DNA of 64,000 bases from Corynebacterium provencense (GTDB lineage Bacteria; Actinomycetota; Actinomycetes; Mycobacteriales; Mycobacteriaceae): NCBI GenBank assembly GCA_900049755.1, contig LT160592.1, positions 347,836-411,835 on the forward strand, read 5' to 3'. Under the pieces are notes generated by a model. It saw only the letters and a list, made by a program, of their open reading frames with translations, searched no databases and was not told the origin of the DNA. This document shows, piece after piece, positions 28,106-35,143 of this stretch. Position 1 is the stretch's first letter, and each line of letters begins with the position of its first letter. The position numbers were made by a program, and so were the translations under genes.

Positions 28106-28936
28106 GTGACAGGACACCGGGTGACAGGAGAAACGGAACCAGGTAGGGACAGGGTGGTGTCGGGCGTACAGGACTCCCCCGGCCCGGGCGCGGTACAGCG
28201 CAGATTCTGGGACCGGGACGCCCGCCGGTACCACGAGGACCACACAGAATACCTGGCCACCTTCCACTGGTGTCCCGAGCGGCTCACCGAGGACGAGGCG
28301 CACCTTCTGGGCGGACCTGACGACCTCCGGGGCCGGACGGTCGTCGAGATCGGATGCGGCTCCGCGCCGTGCGGCGCCTGGGTCGCCCTTCACCGTCAGG
28401 CCCGGGTCATCGCCCTGGACATTTCCCGGGGGATGCTGTCGCGGATACCCCGCACCCCGGGTCTTCATCCTGTGCAGGCGGACGCCTCCTGTCTTCCCCT
28501 GGCGGACAGCTGCGCCGACGTGGTCTTCTCCTCCTTCGGCGGTTACCCGTTCCTACCCGACCTCGGAGTGGCCGTACGCGAGCTCGCCCGGGTCCTGCGC
28601 CCCTGCGGCCGGGCAGTCATCGCCACCAACCATCCGACCGCGTGGATCTTCCCCGATGACCCCGACGAACTCACCGCATCCATCCCCTACTTCCAGGACG
28701 CCTACCTGGAGTGGGAGCGCGACGACCCGGACGATCCGGGTGTGCTGCGCTACGCGGAGTACCACCACACCACGGGTGACTGGGTACGCGCCTTCACCGG
28801 GGCCGGGCTGCGGCTGGTCGACCTTCTCGAACCCGAGTGGCGGGAAGGGACCCCGACCTGGGGTCAGTGGTCCGCGACCCGGGGCAGGGTCTTCCCCGGC
28901 ACGGCGATCTTCGTCGCGGAGAAGCCCGACCGGTGA
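28106..28936 (+). CDS. SAM-dependent methyltransferase
   Basis: A 276-residue class-I methyltransferase (Methyltransf_11 type). The SAM motif I VVEIGCGSAPCG is at about residues 77-88, the acidic post-I residue is in VIALDIS, and motif IV reads ADVVFSSFGGYPF. The substrate is unknown. GTG 28106 is supported by TAGACT (28093-28098) 7 nt upstream. A second GTG at 28121 lies in a duplicated GGTGACAGGA segment and is an alternative. It is 16 nt downstream of the dehydrogenase gene. Confidence 0.85.
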   Translation: MTGHRVTGETEPGRDRVVSGVQDSPGPGAVQRRFWDRDARRYHEDHTEYLATFHWCPERLTEDEAHLLGGPDDLRGRTVVEIGCGSAPCGAWVALHRQARVIALDISRGMLSRIPRTPGLHPVQADASCLPLADSCADVVFSSFGGYPFLPDLGVAVRELARVLRPCGRAVIATNHPTAWIFPDDPDELTASIPYFQDAYLEWERDDPDDPGVLRYAEYHHTTGDWVRAFTGAGLRLVDLLEPEWREGTPTWGQWSATRGRVFPGTAIFVAEKPDR

Positions 28937-28941
28937 ATCCG

Positions 28942-29649
28942 TCAGGGGCGTACCGGACGGACGGTGATCTCCTCGACGGTGGCCTCGTCGGTGGTGTCCA
29001 GGGCGAGTCTGACCGCCGCCGCGACGGATTCCGGACGCACATAGCGTGCCCCGTCATACGCGGTGTTCCCGCGGGCGGCCTGGAGTGCGACCTGCATCGG
29101 GGTGTCCACCCTTCCGGGATGGACCGACGTCACCCTCACTTTCCCCCGTTCCTCTTCGCGCAGAGCATCGGTGAACGCACGCAGCGCGAACTTCGAACCG
29201 GAGTACTGGGACATGCCGGGGGCGGAACGGTGGCCTGATCCGGAGTTGACCGCCACGACAGTTCCGCCGGCCGCGCGTAACGCAGGCAGCAGGAGTCTCG
29301 TCAACTCGGCGACACCGAAGACGTTGACCCGGAACATTCTCTCCCAGCCCTGCCAGGTGGCGTCCTCCACCGTCGCCTCCCAGGACAGTCCCGCCGAATG
29401 GACGAGGGCGTCCAACCGCTCAGGTGCTGCCCCGGTGCGCGGGTCCCGCAGCCCGGCGAACGCCTCCGCGATCGAGTCCGGGTCGGACAGGTCGGCGTCC
29501 GCCGAGGACCAGGAGATCACCTGGTGGGTCCGGGAGAGTTCGGCGACGACCGCCGCACCGATACCGCTGGACCCGCCCGTGACGAGGGCCAGCGGAGGCT
29601 GAGGAAGCGGGGTGTGCGGGGCGCCTGCGGGTTCCGGGGAGCGGGTCAT
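28942..29649 (-). CDS. Short-chain dehydrogenase/reductase
   Basis: A 235-residue classical SDR. The cofactor motif TGGSSGIG is at about residues 24-31, the acidic strand-end pair DADLSD follows, and the catalytic Ser and YxxxK are visible in VAVNSGSGHRSAPGMSQYSGSKFALRA. The substrate is unknown. ATG 29649 lies 7 nt after a TAGGAT -10 box (leaderless). It is convergent with the methyltransferase gene, with only 5 nt between stops. Confidence 0.9.
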   Translation of the reverse strand: MTRSPEPAGAPHTPLPQPPLALVTGGSSGIGAAVVAELSRTHQVISWSSADADLSDPDSIAEAFAGLRDPRTGAAPERLDALVHSAGLSWEATVEDATWQGWERMFRVNVFGVAELTRLLLPALRAAGGTVVAVNSGSGHRSAPGMSQYSGSKFALRAFTDALREEERGKVRVTSVHPGRVDTPMQVALQAARGNTAYDGARYVRPESVAAAVRLALDTTDEATVEEITVRPVRP

Positions 29650-29720
29650 GTCCCCGATCCTAGCTGTGCCCGTATGCTCGGCAAGGAGAACTCCTGCTGA
29701 CAGCATGAAAGGAACACGCG

Positions 29721-29963
29721 ATGTTCGGAACTTCACTCACCACACTCATCCTCGGCGCGATCGCCGGCCTCGGGGCCTACTGGGCCTGGGACCAGAACCG
29801 ACGGGGCCTGTCGGTGGGACTGGGCGTCCTCACCCTGATTCTCGCGGTCGTGGCGGTGGTCACCGCCTTCGCCGGTGCTGTGGCGGTGATCTTCAAGCTG
29901 CTGCCGATCCTGCTCATCGTCCTCGTCGGCTGGCTGGGTTTCAGACAGCTGCAGAAGAAGTAG
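29721..29963 (+). CDS. Small membrane protein
   Basis: An 80-residue protein with two or three hydrophobic helices (LTTLILGAIAGLGAYWAW; LGVLTLILAVVAVVTAFAG; LLPILLIVLVGWLGF) and a short polar WDQNRRG turn between the first two. AAAGGA (29709-29714) is a good Shine-Dalgarno for ATG 29721. I do not recognise the family, and the function is unknown. Confidence 0.7.
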   Translation: MFGTSLTTLILGAIAGLGAYWAWDQNRRGLSVGLGVLTLILAVVAVVTAFAGAVAVIFKLLPILLIVLVGWLGFRQLQKK

Positions 29964-30822
29964 ACTGCGGCCGCCCCCGGGAGATCCGTACGGTGGAGCG
30001 TTCGTCAGTATCTGTTCGGGAACCTTCACTCTCGCAGGGTCCGGGCTGTCTGACGGGCGCCGGGGGACCACGCAGCGCAGCTGCAGGACCGGCCCGATGC
30101 AGAGTCCACCGCGGTCACGGTCGTCCGGGACGTGCTCGACGTCAGCGGCAGTCGCAGTCATTCCTGTTCCGACCTCGCCAGCGGCATCGAACCGGCTCAG
30201 CACCTTGTCACTGAACGGCCCGGACCGTCGGCGGCATCGTCCTTTGCCCGCGACATCGTCGTTCGCGCACGCCGCGACGGGCAGGATGCCCAGGTCAGCG
30301 CACTGCTCCGGCACCGCAACCACGTAAATGACCTGACCCACCGTGTCCGGGACATCATCGACGCCCACATTTCCGAGGCACCGCGCCTGCAGACACCGGC
30401 GGACGCGGTAGCGGTCAACGCACGCACACTGACCCGCGAGCTTCGACCCGACAGCGAGGATCTGTCCGTCGATACCCTGGATGATCAGGTCCATCTCCCG
30501 CGCCCCACTGTCTACGCGGAGAAGACGCGCTGAAGGCAGGCGTTGAGCTGTACCGCTCTCAGCCGGTCAGGTGCCTGCATGATGCCGGGGTATCTACTGC
30601 GCACGAGCTCGAAGGCGTGGTCCGGAGGTGCGAGGTCAGTGTTCCCTCGAGCTTCAGCGGTGCCAGTGCGCGTACCGGTCGGGTCAACAGGCGTCGCGGA
30701 TGCTGCGCAGGCCGGTGACCGGCGGATCAGCAGCAGCGCCCTGTAATTCAACGGGGTCGGCGTCCCCGGGTTCAACCTCGGGGGGATTCACCGGCAGGTT
30801 CGGTCATGCTACAAAGACCCCC
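29964..30822. other. 860-bp stretch without an intact recognisable gene
   Basis: Apart from the possible plus-strand gene remnant at 30054-30533, I see no supported gene. GC content and wobble GC look lower and more irregular than in the neighbours. A minus-strand frame (30512-30775) is open but has no convincing start or family match. The near-palindrome GCCGGT-G-ACCGGC lies at 30712-30724. The VOC gene promoter is at the right end. Confidence 0.5.
30054..30533 (+). pseudogene. Possible decayed gene of unknown family
   Basis: The frame is open from after TGA 30051 to TGA 30531. Its last 100 codons read like a natural helical protein (HVNDLTHRVRDIIDAHISEA, then VNARTLTRELR). There is no start codon near the beginning of the open stretch (first GTG at 30132) and no ribosome site, and a differently framed open stretch just upstream (from GTG 29992) would join it only by a frameshift. 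I do not recognise the family. It could also be chance coding potential. Confidence 0.25.
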
Positions 30823-31560
30823 ATGACGACGCCACCCGCCGCCTTCGACCACCTCATCCACTGGGTCGCCGACCTTGACGCCACCACAGCGTCCTACGAC
30901 AACGCAGGACTCGCCACCTACCCCGCCCTGACCATGCCCGGTTTCCGCAACGCTGCCTGGGGCATCGACGATGCACGCTACGTCGAACTCGCCACCGTCG
31001 ATGACTGGGACGCCGTCCAGACCTCGAAATACTCCCGCGGCCTGCAGGTACTGCGTCCGGCGATCGATGCCCTCGACGGCGAGGGACCCCTGACCTTCGC
31101 GGTGAACGTCCCCGACATCCGGGCCACGATCGACCGTCTCCGCGCCGTAGGGCACGAGGTGATCATCGACGAGGTCTGGTTCGAGGACCGTCAGGGCGGT
31201 TTCACCGAGGTCCACGTCACCGACGTTCCACACGTCACGCCCTTCTTCATCGCCTACAACCCGCCGCGTGAGGTCATCGCCCGGATGCGTGCCGAACATC
31301 GCGCGGCGAACGGCGTGGTCTTCGACCCGGACCGGCCTCAGCTGGTCGCCCTCCTCGTCGGCAGCGCCACTCCGGAGCAGGACGCCGCCTCCCTCGCCTC
31401 ACTCATCGGTTGCGGCGTCCGCGGGACGACAGTGGATCTTCAGGACGCAGAGATCCGGTTCGATGCCGACGCCCCCGAAGGGTTGTACGGGATCACGGTC
31501 AGCAGGTTCGGGGACGAGCCCACCGAGATTGCCGGGCTGACCATATACCCGGAAGTGTGA
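30823..31560 (+). CDS. VOC superfamily (glyoxalase-like) protein
   Basis: A 245-residue protein that begins with FDHLIHWVADLDATTASYDNAG, the typical first strand and helix of a vicinal-oxygen-chelate domain (Glyoxalase_3 type), with HVTDVPHVTPFFIAYNPP in the middle. Members bind a metal and act as dioxygenases, lyases or resistance proteins; the substrate here is unknown. ATG 30823 follows TACAAA (30810-30815, with extended TGC) by 7 nt, a leaderless arrangement. A 9-bp tandem repeat follows the stop codon. Confidence 0.8.
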   Translation: MTTPPAAFDHLIHWVADLDATTASYDNAGLATYPALTMPGFRNAAWGIDDARYVELATVDDWDAVQTSKYSRGLQVLRPAIDALDGEGPLTFAVNVPDIRATIDRLRAVGHEVIIDEVWFEDRQGGFTEVHVTDVPHVTPFFIAYNPPREVIARMRAEHRAANGVVFDPDRPQLVALLVGSATPEQDAASLASLIGCGVRGTTVDLQDAEIRFDADAPEGLYGITVSRFGDEPTEIAGLTIYPEV

Positions 31561-31570
31561 ACCGCCGCCG

Positions 31571-31603
31571 CCTCCGAAGCCTCCGAAGCCTCCGAAGCCT
31601 CCG
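31571..31603. repeat. 9-bp tandem repeat CCTCCGAAG
   Basis: Three full units (31571-31597) and a partial fourth lie 10 bp after the VOC gene stop. The sequence is non-coding as far as I can see. Confidence 0.85.
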
Positions 31604-31704
31604 CCACGTCCACGTGCTGTCCATGCTCGTTCCGGTGGCTGTCTCTGTGCCGGTGCCGGTGCTGCTGTCGGCCGGATCACCGGTGACCGTCCGGTCGGTG
31701 GCCG

Positions 31705-32049
31705 CTACCCCACGTTCTCCTCCACCCAGTCACGTAGTCCCTTCAGCGGGACCGACGCCCCGTACCCCAGGTCGGTGAGTTCGTAGTCGACGCGGGCGGG
31801 GACCTCGGCGTAGACGGTCCGGGTGAGCAGGTCCTGCTCCTCCAGACGTTTGAGCGTCTGGGACAGGACCTTGGGACTCACCCCCTCCAGCTTCCGCTTC
31901 AGTTCACCGAAGCGCAGCGGCCCCTCCTCCAGCGCCCCGAGAATCAGGGCGCTCCACTTGTTCGCCAGCAGGTCGAGCATCTCACGGCAGGGGCACATCG
32001 CCGCGTAGACGTTGTTACGGTCGCAGGACGATCCGGAATGTGCGTTCAT
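31705..32049 (-). CDS. HxlR/DUF24 family redox-type regulator (QorR-like)
   Basis: A 114-residue winged-helix regulator. CPCREMLDLLANKWSALIL (19-37) and FGELKRKLEGVSPKVLSQTL are the HxlR signature. C19 is at the position of the redox-sensing Cys of DUF24 regulators such as YodB and the corynebacterial QorR, and C21 and C9 are extra. It is divergent from a quinone-oxidoreductase-like gene, the same arrangement as qorR-qor2 in C. glutamicum. ATG 32049 lies 6 nt after a TATCAT -10, so its own operator overlaps its promoter. Confidence 0.88.
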   Translation of the reverse strand: MNAHSGSSCDRNNVYAAMCPCREMLDLLANKWSALILGALEEGPLRFGELKRKLEGVSPKVLSQTLKRLEEQDLLTRTVYAEVPARVDYELTDLGYGASVPLKGLRDWVEENVG

Positions 32050-32059
32050 ACTGTGATGA

Positions 32060-32091
32060 TACCTTTCGGTAACCAGGTACCCTTGCGGGTA
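32060..32091. promoter_or_regulatory. Tandem HxlR operator between the divergent pair
   Basis: TACC-TTTC-GGTA (32060-32071) and TACCC-TTGC-GGGTA (32078-32091) share the TACC-N4-GGTA form and have centres 19 bp apart, about two helix turns. The first abuts the -10 box of the regulator gene (32061-32056 on the minus strand). The second overlaps TACCCT, the likely -10 of the oxidoreductase gene. Confidence 0.6.
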
Positions 32092-32111
32092 ACCGGGGGA
32101 GGACGGGAACC

Positions 32112-33221
32112 ATGGACGCCATGGGTACTCCAGACATCACGCCGACTGCCGTGCCGACCACGACCACCGCCGTCGGCTATCTCACCAACCTGCCCGTCAC
32201 CGATCCGGACTGCCTCATCGAGCGCGAGATCCCGGTCCCCTCCCCCGGCCCTCACGACCTGCTCGTCGACGTCGAGGCTGTCTCGGTCAACCCGGTGGAC
32301 GTCAAGCAGCGTGCCGGCGCGCCGGTGGACCCGAGGGCCGGGTTCAGTGTCCTCGGGTATGACGCCGCGGGCACGGTCGTCGCCGTCGGTGACGAGGTCA
32401 CGCTCTTCACCCCCGGGGACGCAGTCTTCTACGCCGGCCAGATCGACCGGCCGGGCACGGACCAGCGACTGCACCTGGTGGACGAGCGCATCGTCGGACA
32501 CCGACCCGCCAGCGTGTCCGCGGCGGAGGCGGCGTCCCTCCCGCTGACGATGATCACCGCGTGGGAGGTGCTCTTCGACCGGCTGCGGCTCACCGCGGAC
32601 AGCGCCGGCACACTGCTGGTGGTCGGGGCGACCGGTGGCGTGGGCTCTGCGGTACTGCAGCTCGCCGAGGCACTTCTGCCGCATGTCAGGACAATCGCGA
32701 CGGCGTCCGGGGCGGAGCGGAACCGGTGGGTGCGCGATCTCGGCGCCGAGTATGTCGTCGACCATCACCTCGGTGAGGACGCCTTCGCCGACGCCGTCCT
32801 CGCTGCCGCTCCCCGTGGCGTGGACCGGTTGTTCACCGCACATTCCGAGGGGCAGATCCCGCTGTACGCGAGGATCATGCGTCCCTTCGGTGACATCGTC
32901 GCCATCGATGACGGTCCGCGTGACGTGGAGCCACTGAAGGGCCGGTCCGTCGCCTGGCACTGGGAGCTCATGTTCACCCGGTCCCTGGAGCAGACCCCGG
33001 ACATGGCCGGCCAGCACGAGCTGTTGGAGAAGGTCGCCGAACTGGTGGACGCCGCGAAGATACGTCCCACTGTCACCGACCACCTCTCCCCGATCAACGC
33101 GGGGACGCTGCGGGAGGCGCACCGCCTGGTCGAGAGCAACCACACGCTCGGGAAAGTCGTGGTCAGCGGGTGGGAGCAGTCACCGCTCCCCGTCCGGACG
33201 TCGGCGAACAGCCGAGCATGA
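32112..33221 (+). CDS. Zinc-type alcohol dehydrogenase-like protein / quinone oxidoreductase
   Basis: A 369-residue medium-chain reductase (MDR) with a GroES-like N-terminal domain (VSVNPVDVKQRAG, GYDAAGTVVAVG) and a Rossmann domain with LLVVGATGGVGSAVLQLAEAL. Structural zinc ligands are not apparent, as in NADPH-dependent quinone oxidoreductases. By analogy with qor2 it probably reduces quinones during thiol or quinone stress under the divergent HxlR regulator. GGGGGAGGA (32095-32103) is the Shine-Dalgarno for ATG 32112. Confidence 0.88.
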   Translation: MDAMGTPDITPTAVPTTTTAVGYLTNLPVTDPDCLIEREIPVPSPGPHDLLVDVEAVSVNPVDVKQRAGAPVDPRAGFSVLGYDAAGTVVAVGDEVTLFTPGDAVFYAGQIDRPGTDQRLHLVDERIVGHRPASVSAAEAASLPLTMITAWEVLFDRLRLTADSAGTLLVVGATGGVGSAVLQLAEALLPHVRTIATASGAERNRWVRDLGAEYVVDHHLGEDAFADAVLAAAPRGVDRLFTAHSEGQIPLYARIMRPFGDIVAIDDGPRDVEPLKGRSVAWHWELMFTRSLEQTPDMAGQHELLEKVAELVDAAKIRPTVTDHLSPINAGTLREAHRLVESNHTLGKVVVSGWEQSPLPVRTSANSRA

Positions 33222-33394
33222 CCCCATGCCTGACGGTGTCGCGCGGACACCTGCAGTGCCAGGGCGACCGGGCACGCCGGGACAGCGGGCAGCACCGGAC
33301 CGACCCGGGCCGACCCGGGCTGACCCCCTGCGTGATGCAGAGCCGGTGGAGGTGGTGGAGGGCCTGGCGGAGGTCTCGGTGCGGACAGTGGCCG

Positions 33395-33739
33395 TCACAC
33401 TCCGGACTCCGGCCGCCATCCTTCCAGGACGGTGTCCAGCAACCCGGGGAACCTGGCGTCCAGGTCTCCCCTGCGGAGGCTGATGAGGCATTTCCTTCCC
33501 TCTCCCCTGGTCCAGGTCAGCCCTGACTCCCGCAGGAGACGGGTGTGATGGGTGAGGGTGGATTTGGGCAGTCCGGGTCCCAGTTCACGGCTGTCGACCT
33601 CACCACCGTTGTCCGCCAGACGGTGGATCATGCCGAGGCGGAGGGGGTCGCTGAGCGCGAAGAGTACCCGCGGAAGGGTGATGTCCGCGGCGTCCGGGTG
33701 CTCGTAACTGCGTGCTGGGGACACGGCCTCTCCTGTCAT
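33395..33739 (-). CDS. ArsR-type winged-helix regulator
   Basis: A 114-residue repressor. RVLFALSDPLRLGMIHRLAD (about 24-43) and LPKSTLTHHTRLLRESGLTWTRGEGRK are the ArsR winged-helix core. No metal-binding ELCVCDL motif is present, so it probably senses an organic ligand or redox state rather than arsenite. It begins 36 nt after the MFS gene on the same strand and is likely the second gene of an efflux operon controlled by the palindromes at 35048-35110. Confidence 0.85.
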   Translation of the reverse strand: MTGEAVSPARSYEHPDAADITLPRVLFALSDPLRLGMIHRLADNGGEVDSRELGPGLPKSTLTHHTRLLRESGLTWTRGEGRKCLISLRRGDLDARFPGLLDTVLEGWRPESGV

Positions 33740-33775
33740 CCCGGTTCCCCGGGTTCCTGCGCTACCGACCCGATG

Positions 33776-34972
33776 CTACCTTGCCGGTGCAGTGTCCCGG
33801 CCCCGAGTGTCCCGGCCTCGAGTGTCCCGGCCCCGTCCCCTGCGCAGGTCGACGGCGACAGCTCCGGCGAAGACCACGGCGAGGAGCGCGGGGAGCACAG
33901 CCCAGGCCGCGAGGTCACCTGCCCCGGTTCCCGAGGAGAGCAGCACGCTGCCGAGGGCGGAACCCGTCGCGGAGCCGAGATACATGGCAGCCATCTGAAA
34001 GGCCACGACCTGCATCGCGCTCTCCGGCCTGTCGACGGTGAGCGCCTGCTGCAGTGTCGGTACACCGGCCCAGCCCGCCGCACCCCACACCACCGCAGCA
34101 CCCACCCACACCACCGGGGACGCCACGAGCCACAACAGCAGGAAGCCGGCGGCCAGCAGTGCCGGAAGCAGGACGAGCAGCAGTCGCGGACCTGACCGGT
34201 CGAGCAGTCTGCCCACCAGGGCCGACCCTGCCACTCCACCGATGCCCCAGGCCCAGACGAGAGTGAAACCCAGGCCACCGAGCCCTGCGGAGTCCGCCAT
34301 CGGCAGCAGGTAGGTGTACAGGCCCAGACTGGACACTCCCAGCATGAAGGCCGCCACGGTACCGGCGCGCACCCGCGCGGTCCGCAGCACACGGAAGGCC
34401 GGGCCTGCCGTGGCTCCTGCGTCGCGGGGCAGTGACCGGCGTCGGGCCAGCAGAGATGCCATGGCGAGTACTCCGACGGCCACGACGAGTCCCATGGTCC
34501 ACCGCCATCCGAAGTTCTGTCCTATGAGCATGCCGGCCGGCACTCCGGCGACGGTGCCCAGGGACAGCCCGAAAGTCACCGCGGCCATCGCCCGGCCACG
34601 TTGATCCCGTGCCACCATCGCACCGGCGGTGGCGGTGGCCACCGCCGTGACGATGCCCGCCCCCGCCCCGGTTGCCGCACGCGCCAGCAGGAACACGACA
34701 GGTCCCGGTGCAACGGCGGTGACGAGGTTGCCGAGATTGAACACCCCGAGTGCGACAAGCAGGGCCCGGGACACCCCGCCTCCGGAGAGTCTCTCCGACA
34801 GCAGTGGCCCTGCCAGCGCGTAGGCGGCGGTGAAGGCGGTGACCCCGAGGCCGACCACGGATGCTGTGGTGCTGAGGGATTCTGCGATCTCCGGCAGTAC
34901 CCCGGCCAGGACGTAGGCGTCGATACCGAGTGCGGCGGTGGCTGCGACCAGCGGCCAGATTCCGGCGATCAT
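33776..34972 (-). CDS. MFS drug-resistance transporter, 12-helix DHA1 type
   Basis: A 398-residue inner-membrane transporter. LGIDAYVLAGVLPEIAESL in TM1, LLSERLSGGGVSRALLVALG as motif A, and GLSLGTVAGVPAG as motif C mark DHA1 drug:proton antiporters (AraJ/CmlA-like). The tail ends in three RGRDT repeats encoded by a 15-bp tandem repeat (33791-33835). ATG 34972 has a strong GGAGGAGGA Shine-Dalgarno. A promoter with -35 TTCGAC inside the palindrome and -10 GATACT lies upstream, so an ArsR dimer there would block transcription. Confidence 0.9.
   Translation of the reverse strand: MIAGIWPLVAATAALGIDAYVLAGVLPEIAESLSTTASVVGLGVTAFTAAYALAGPLLSERLSGGGVSRALLVALGVFNLGNLVTAVAPGPVVFLLARAATGAGAGIVTAVATATAGAMVARDQRGRAMAAVTFGLSLGTVAGVPAGMLIGQNFGWRWTMGLVVAVGVLAMASLLARRRSLPRDAGATAGPAFRVLRTARVRAGTVAAFMLGVSSLGLYTYLLPMADSAGLGGLGFTLVWAWGIGGVAGSALVGRLLDRSGPRLLLVLLPALLAAGFLLLWLVASPVVWVGAAVVWGAAGWAGVPTLQQALTVDRPESAMQVVAFQMAAMYLGSATGSALGSVLLSSGTGAGDLAAWAVLPALLAVVFAGAVAVDLRRGRGRDTRGRDTRGRDTAPAR
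33791..33835. repeat. 15-bp tandem repeat in the MFS gene 3' end
   Basis: AGTGTCCCGGCCCCG is repeated three times (one mismatch in the middle unit), encoding the RGRDT repeats at the transporter's C-terminus. Confidence 0.85.
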
Positions 34973-35047
34973 GCAGTCCTCCTCCGTCGGGTGGTGGTTG
35001 TCCCCGGGCAGAGGGGGCGGGTGGCGTCGTTCACCGGATCTCCAATC

Positions 35048-35110
35048 GTTCGACTTTTGTGGCACAGTTGAGCGAGTGCAGTATCTCAGACCGTTCGACA
35101 AAAGTCGAAC
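35048..35110. promoter_or_regulatory. ArsR operator pair of the MFS-arsR operon
   Basis: GTTCGAC-AAAA-GTCGAAC (35093-35110) is a perfect 7-4-7 palindrome. GTTCGACTTTTGT (35048-35060) is an exact inverted copy of 35098-35110. Between them, on the minus strand, -35 TTCGAC and -10 GATACT (18-nt spacer) point toward the MFS gene, so one site covers the -35 and the other lies downstream of the start point. Looping by two dimers is possible. Confidence 0.65.
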
Positions 35111-35143
35111 AATTTGAGGGGCTCCCCCGGCCCCACGCCACCC

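Noticed and set aside
26479..28287. Minus-strand open frame of 602 codons
   Set aside because: It covers the succinate-semialdehyde dehydrogenase gene, which has intact catalytic motifs and a promoter; the antisense translation has no motif.
29733..30494. Minus-strand frame across the small membrane protein and the decayed stretch
   Set aside because: Its translation is Asp/Gln/Arg-rich with no motif, and it is antisense to the 80-residue membrane protein that has a good Shine-Dalgarno site.
33226..33483. Plus-strand frame of 85 codons after the oxidoreductase gene
   Set aside because: The sequence is repetitive (GACCCGGGC units) and Pro/Arg-rich, and it overlaps the arsR gene end.
33776..35101. 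Considered as a missing jetD/MksG nuclease because it follows jetC
   Set aside because: The translation is a clear 12-helix MFS transporter with its own promoter and regulator.
35093..35110. Palindrome as a terminator for jetC
   Set aside because: It could fold as a 7-bp stem, but no T-tract follows on the jetC strand and it overlaps a -35 box; an operator is the better reading.
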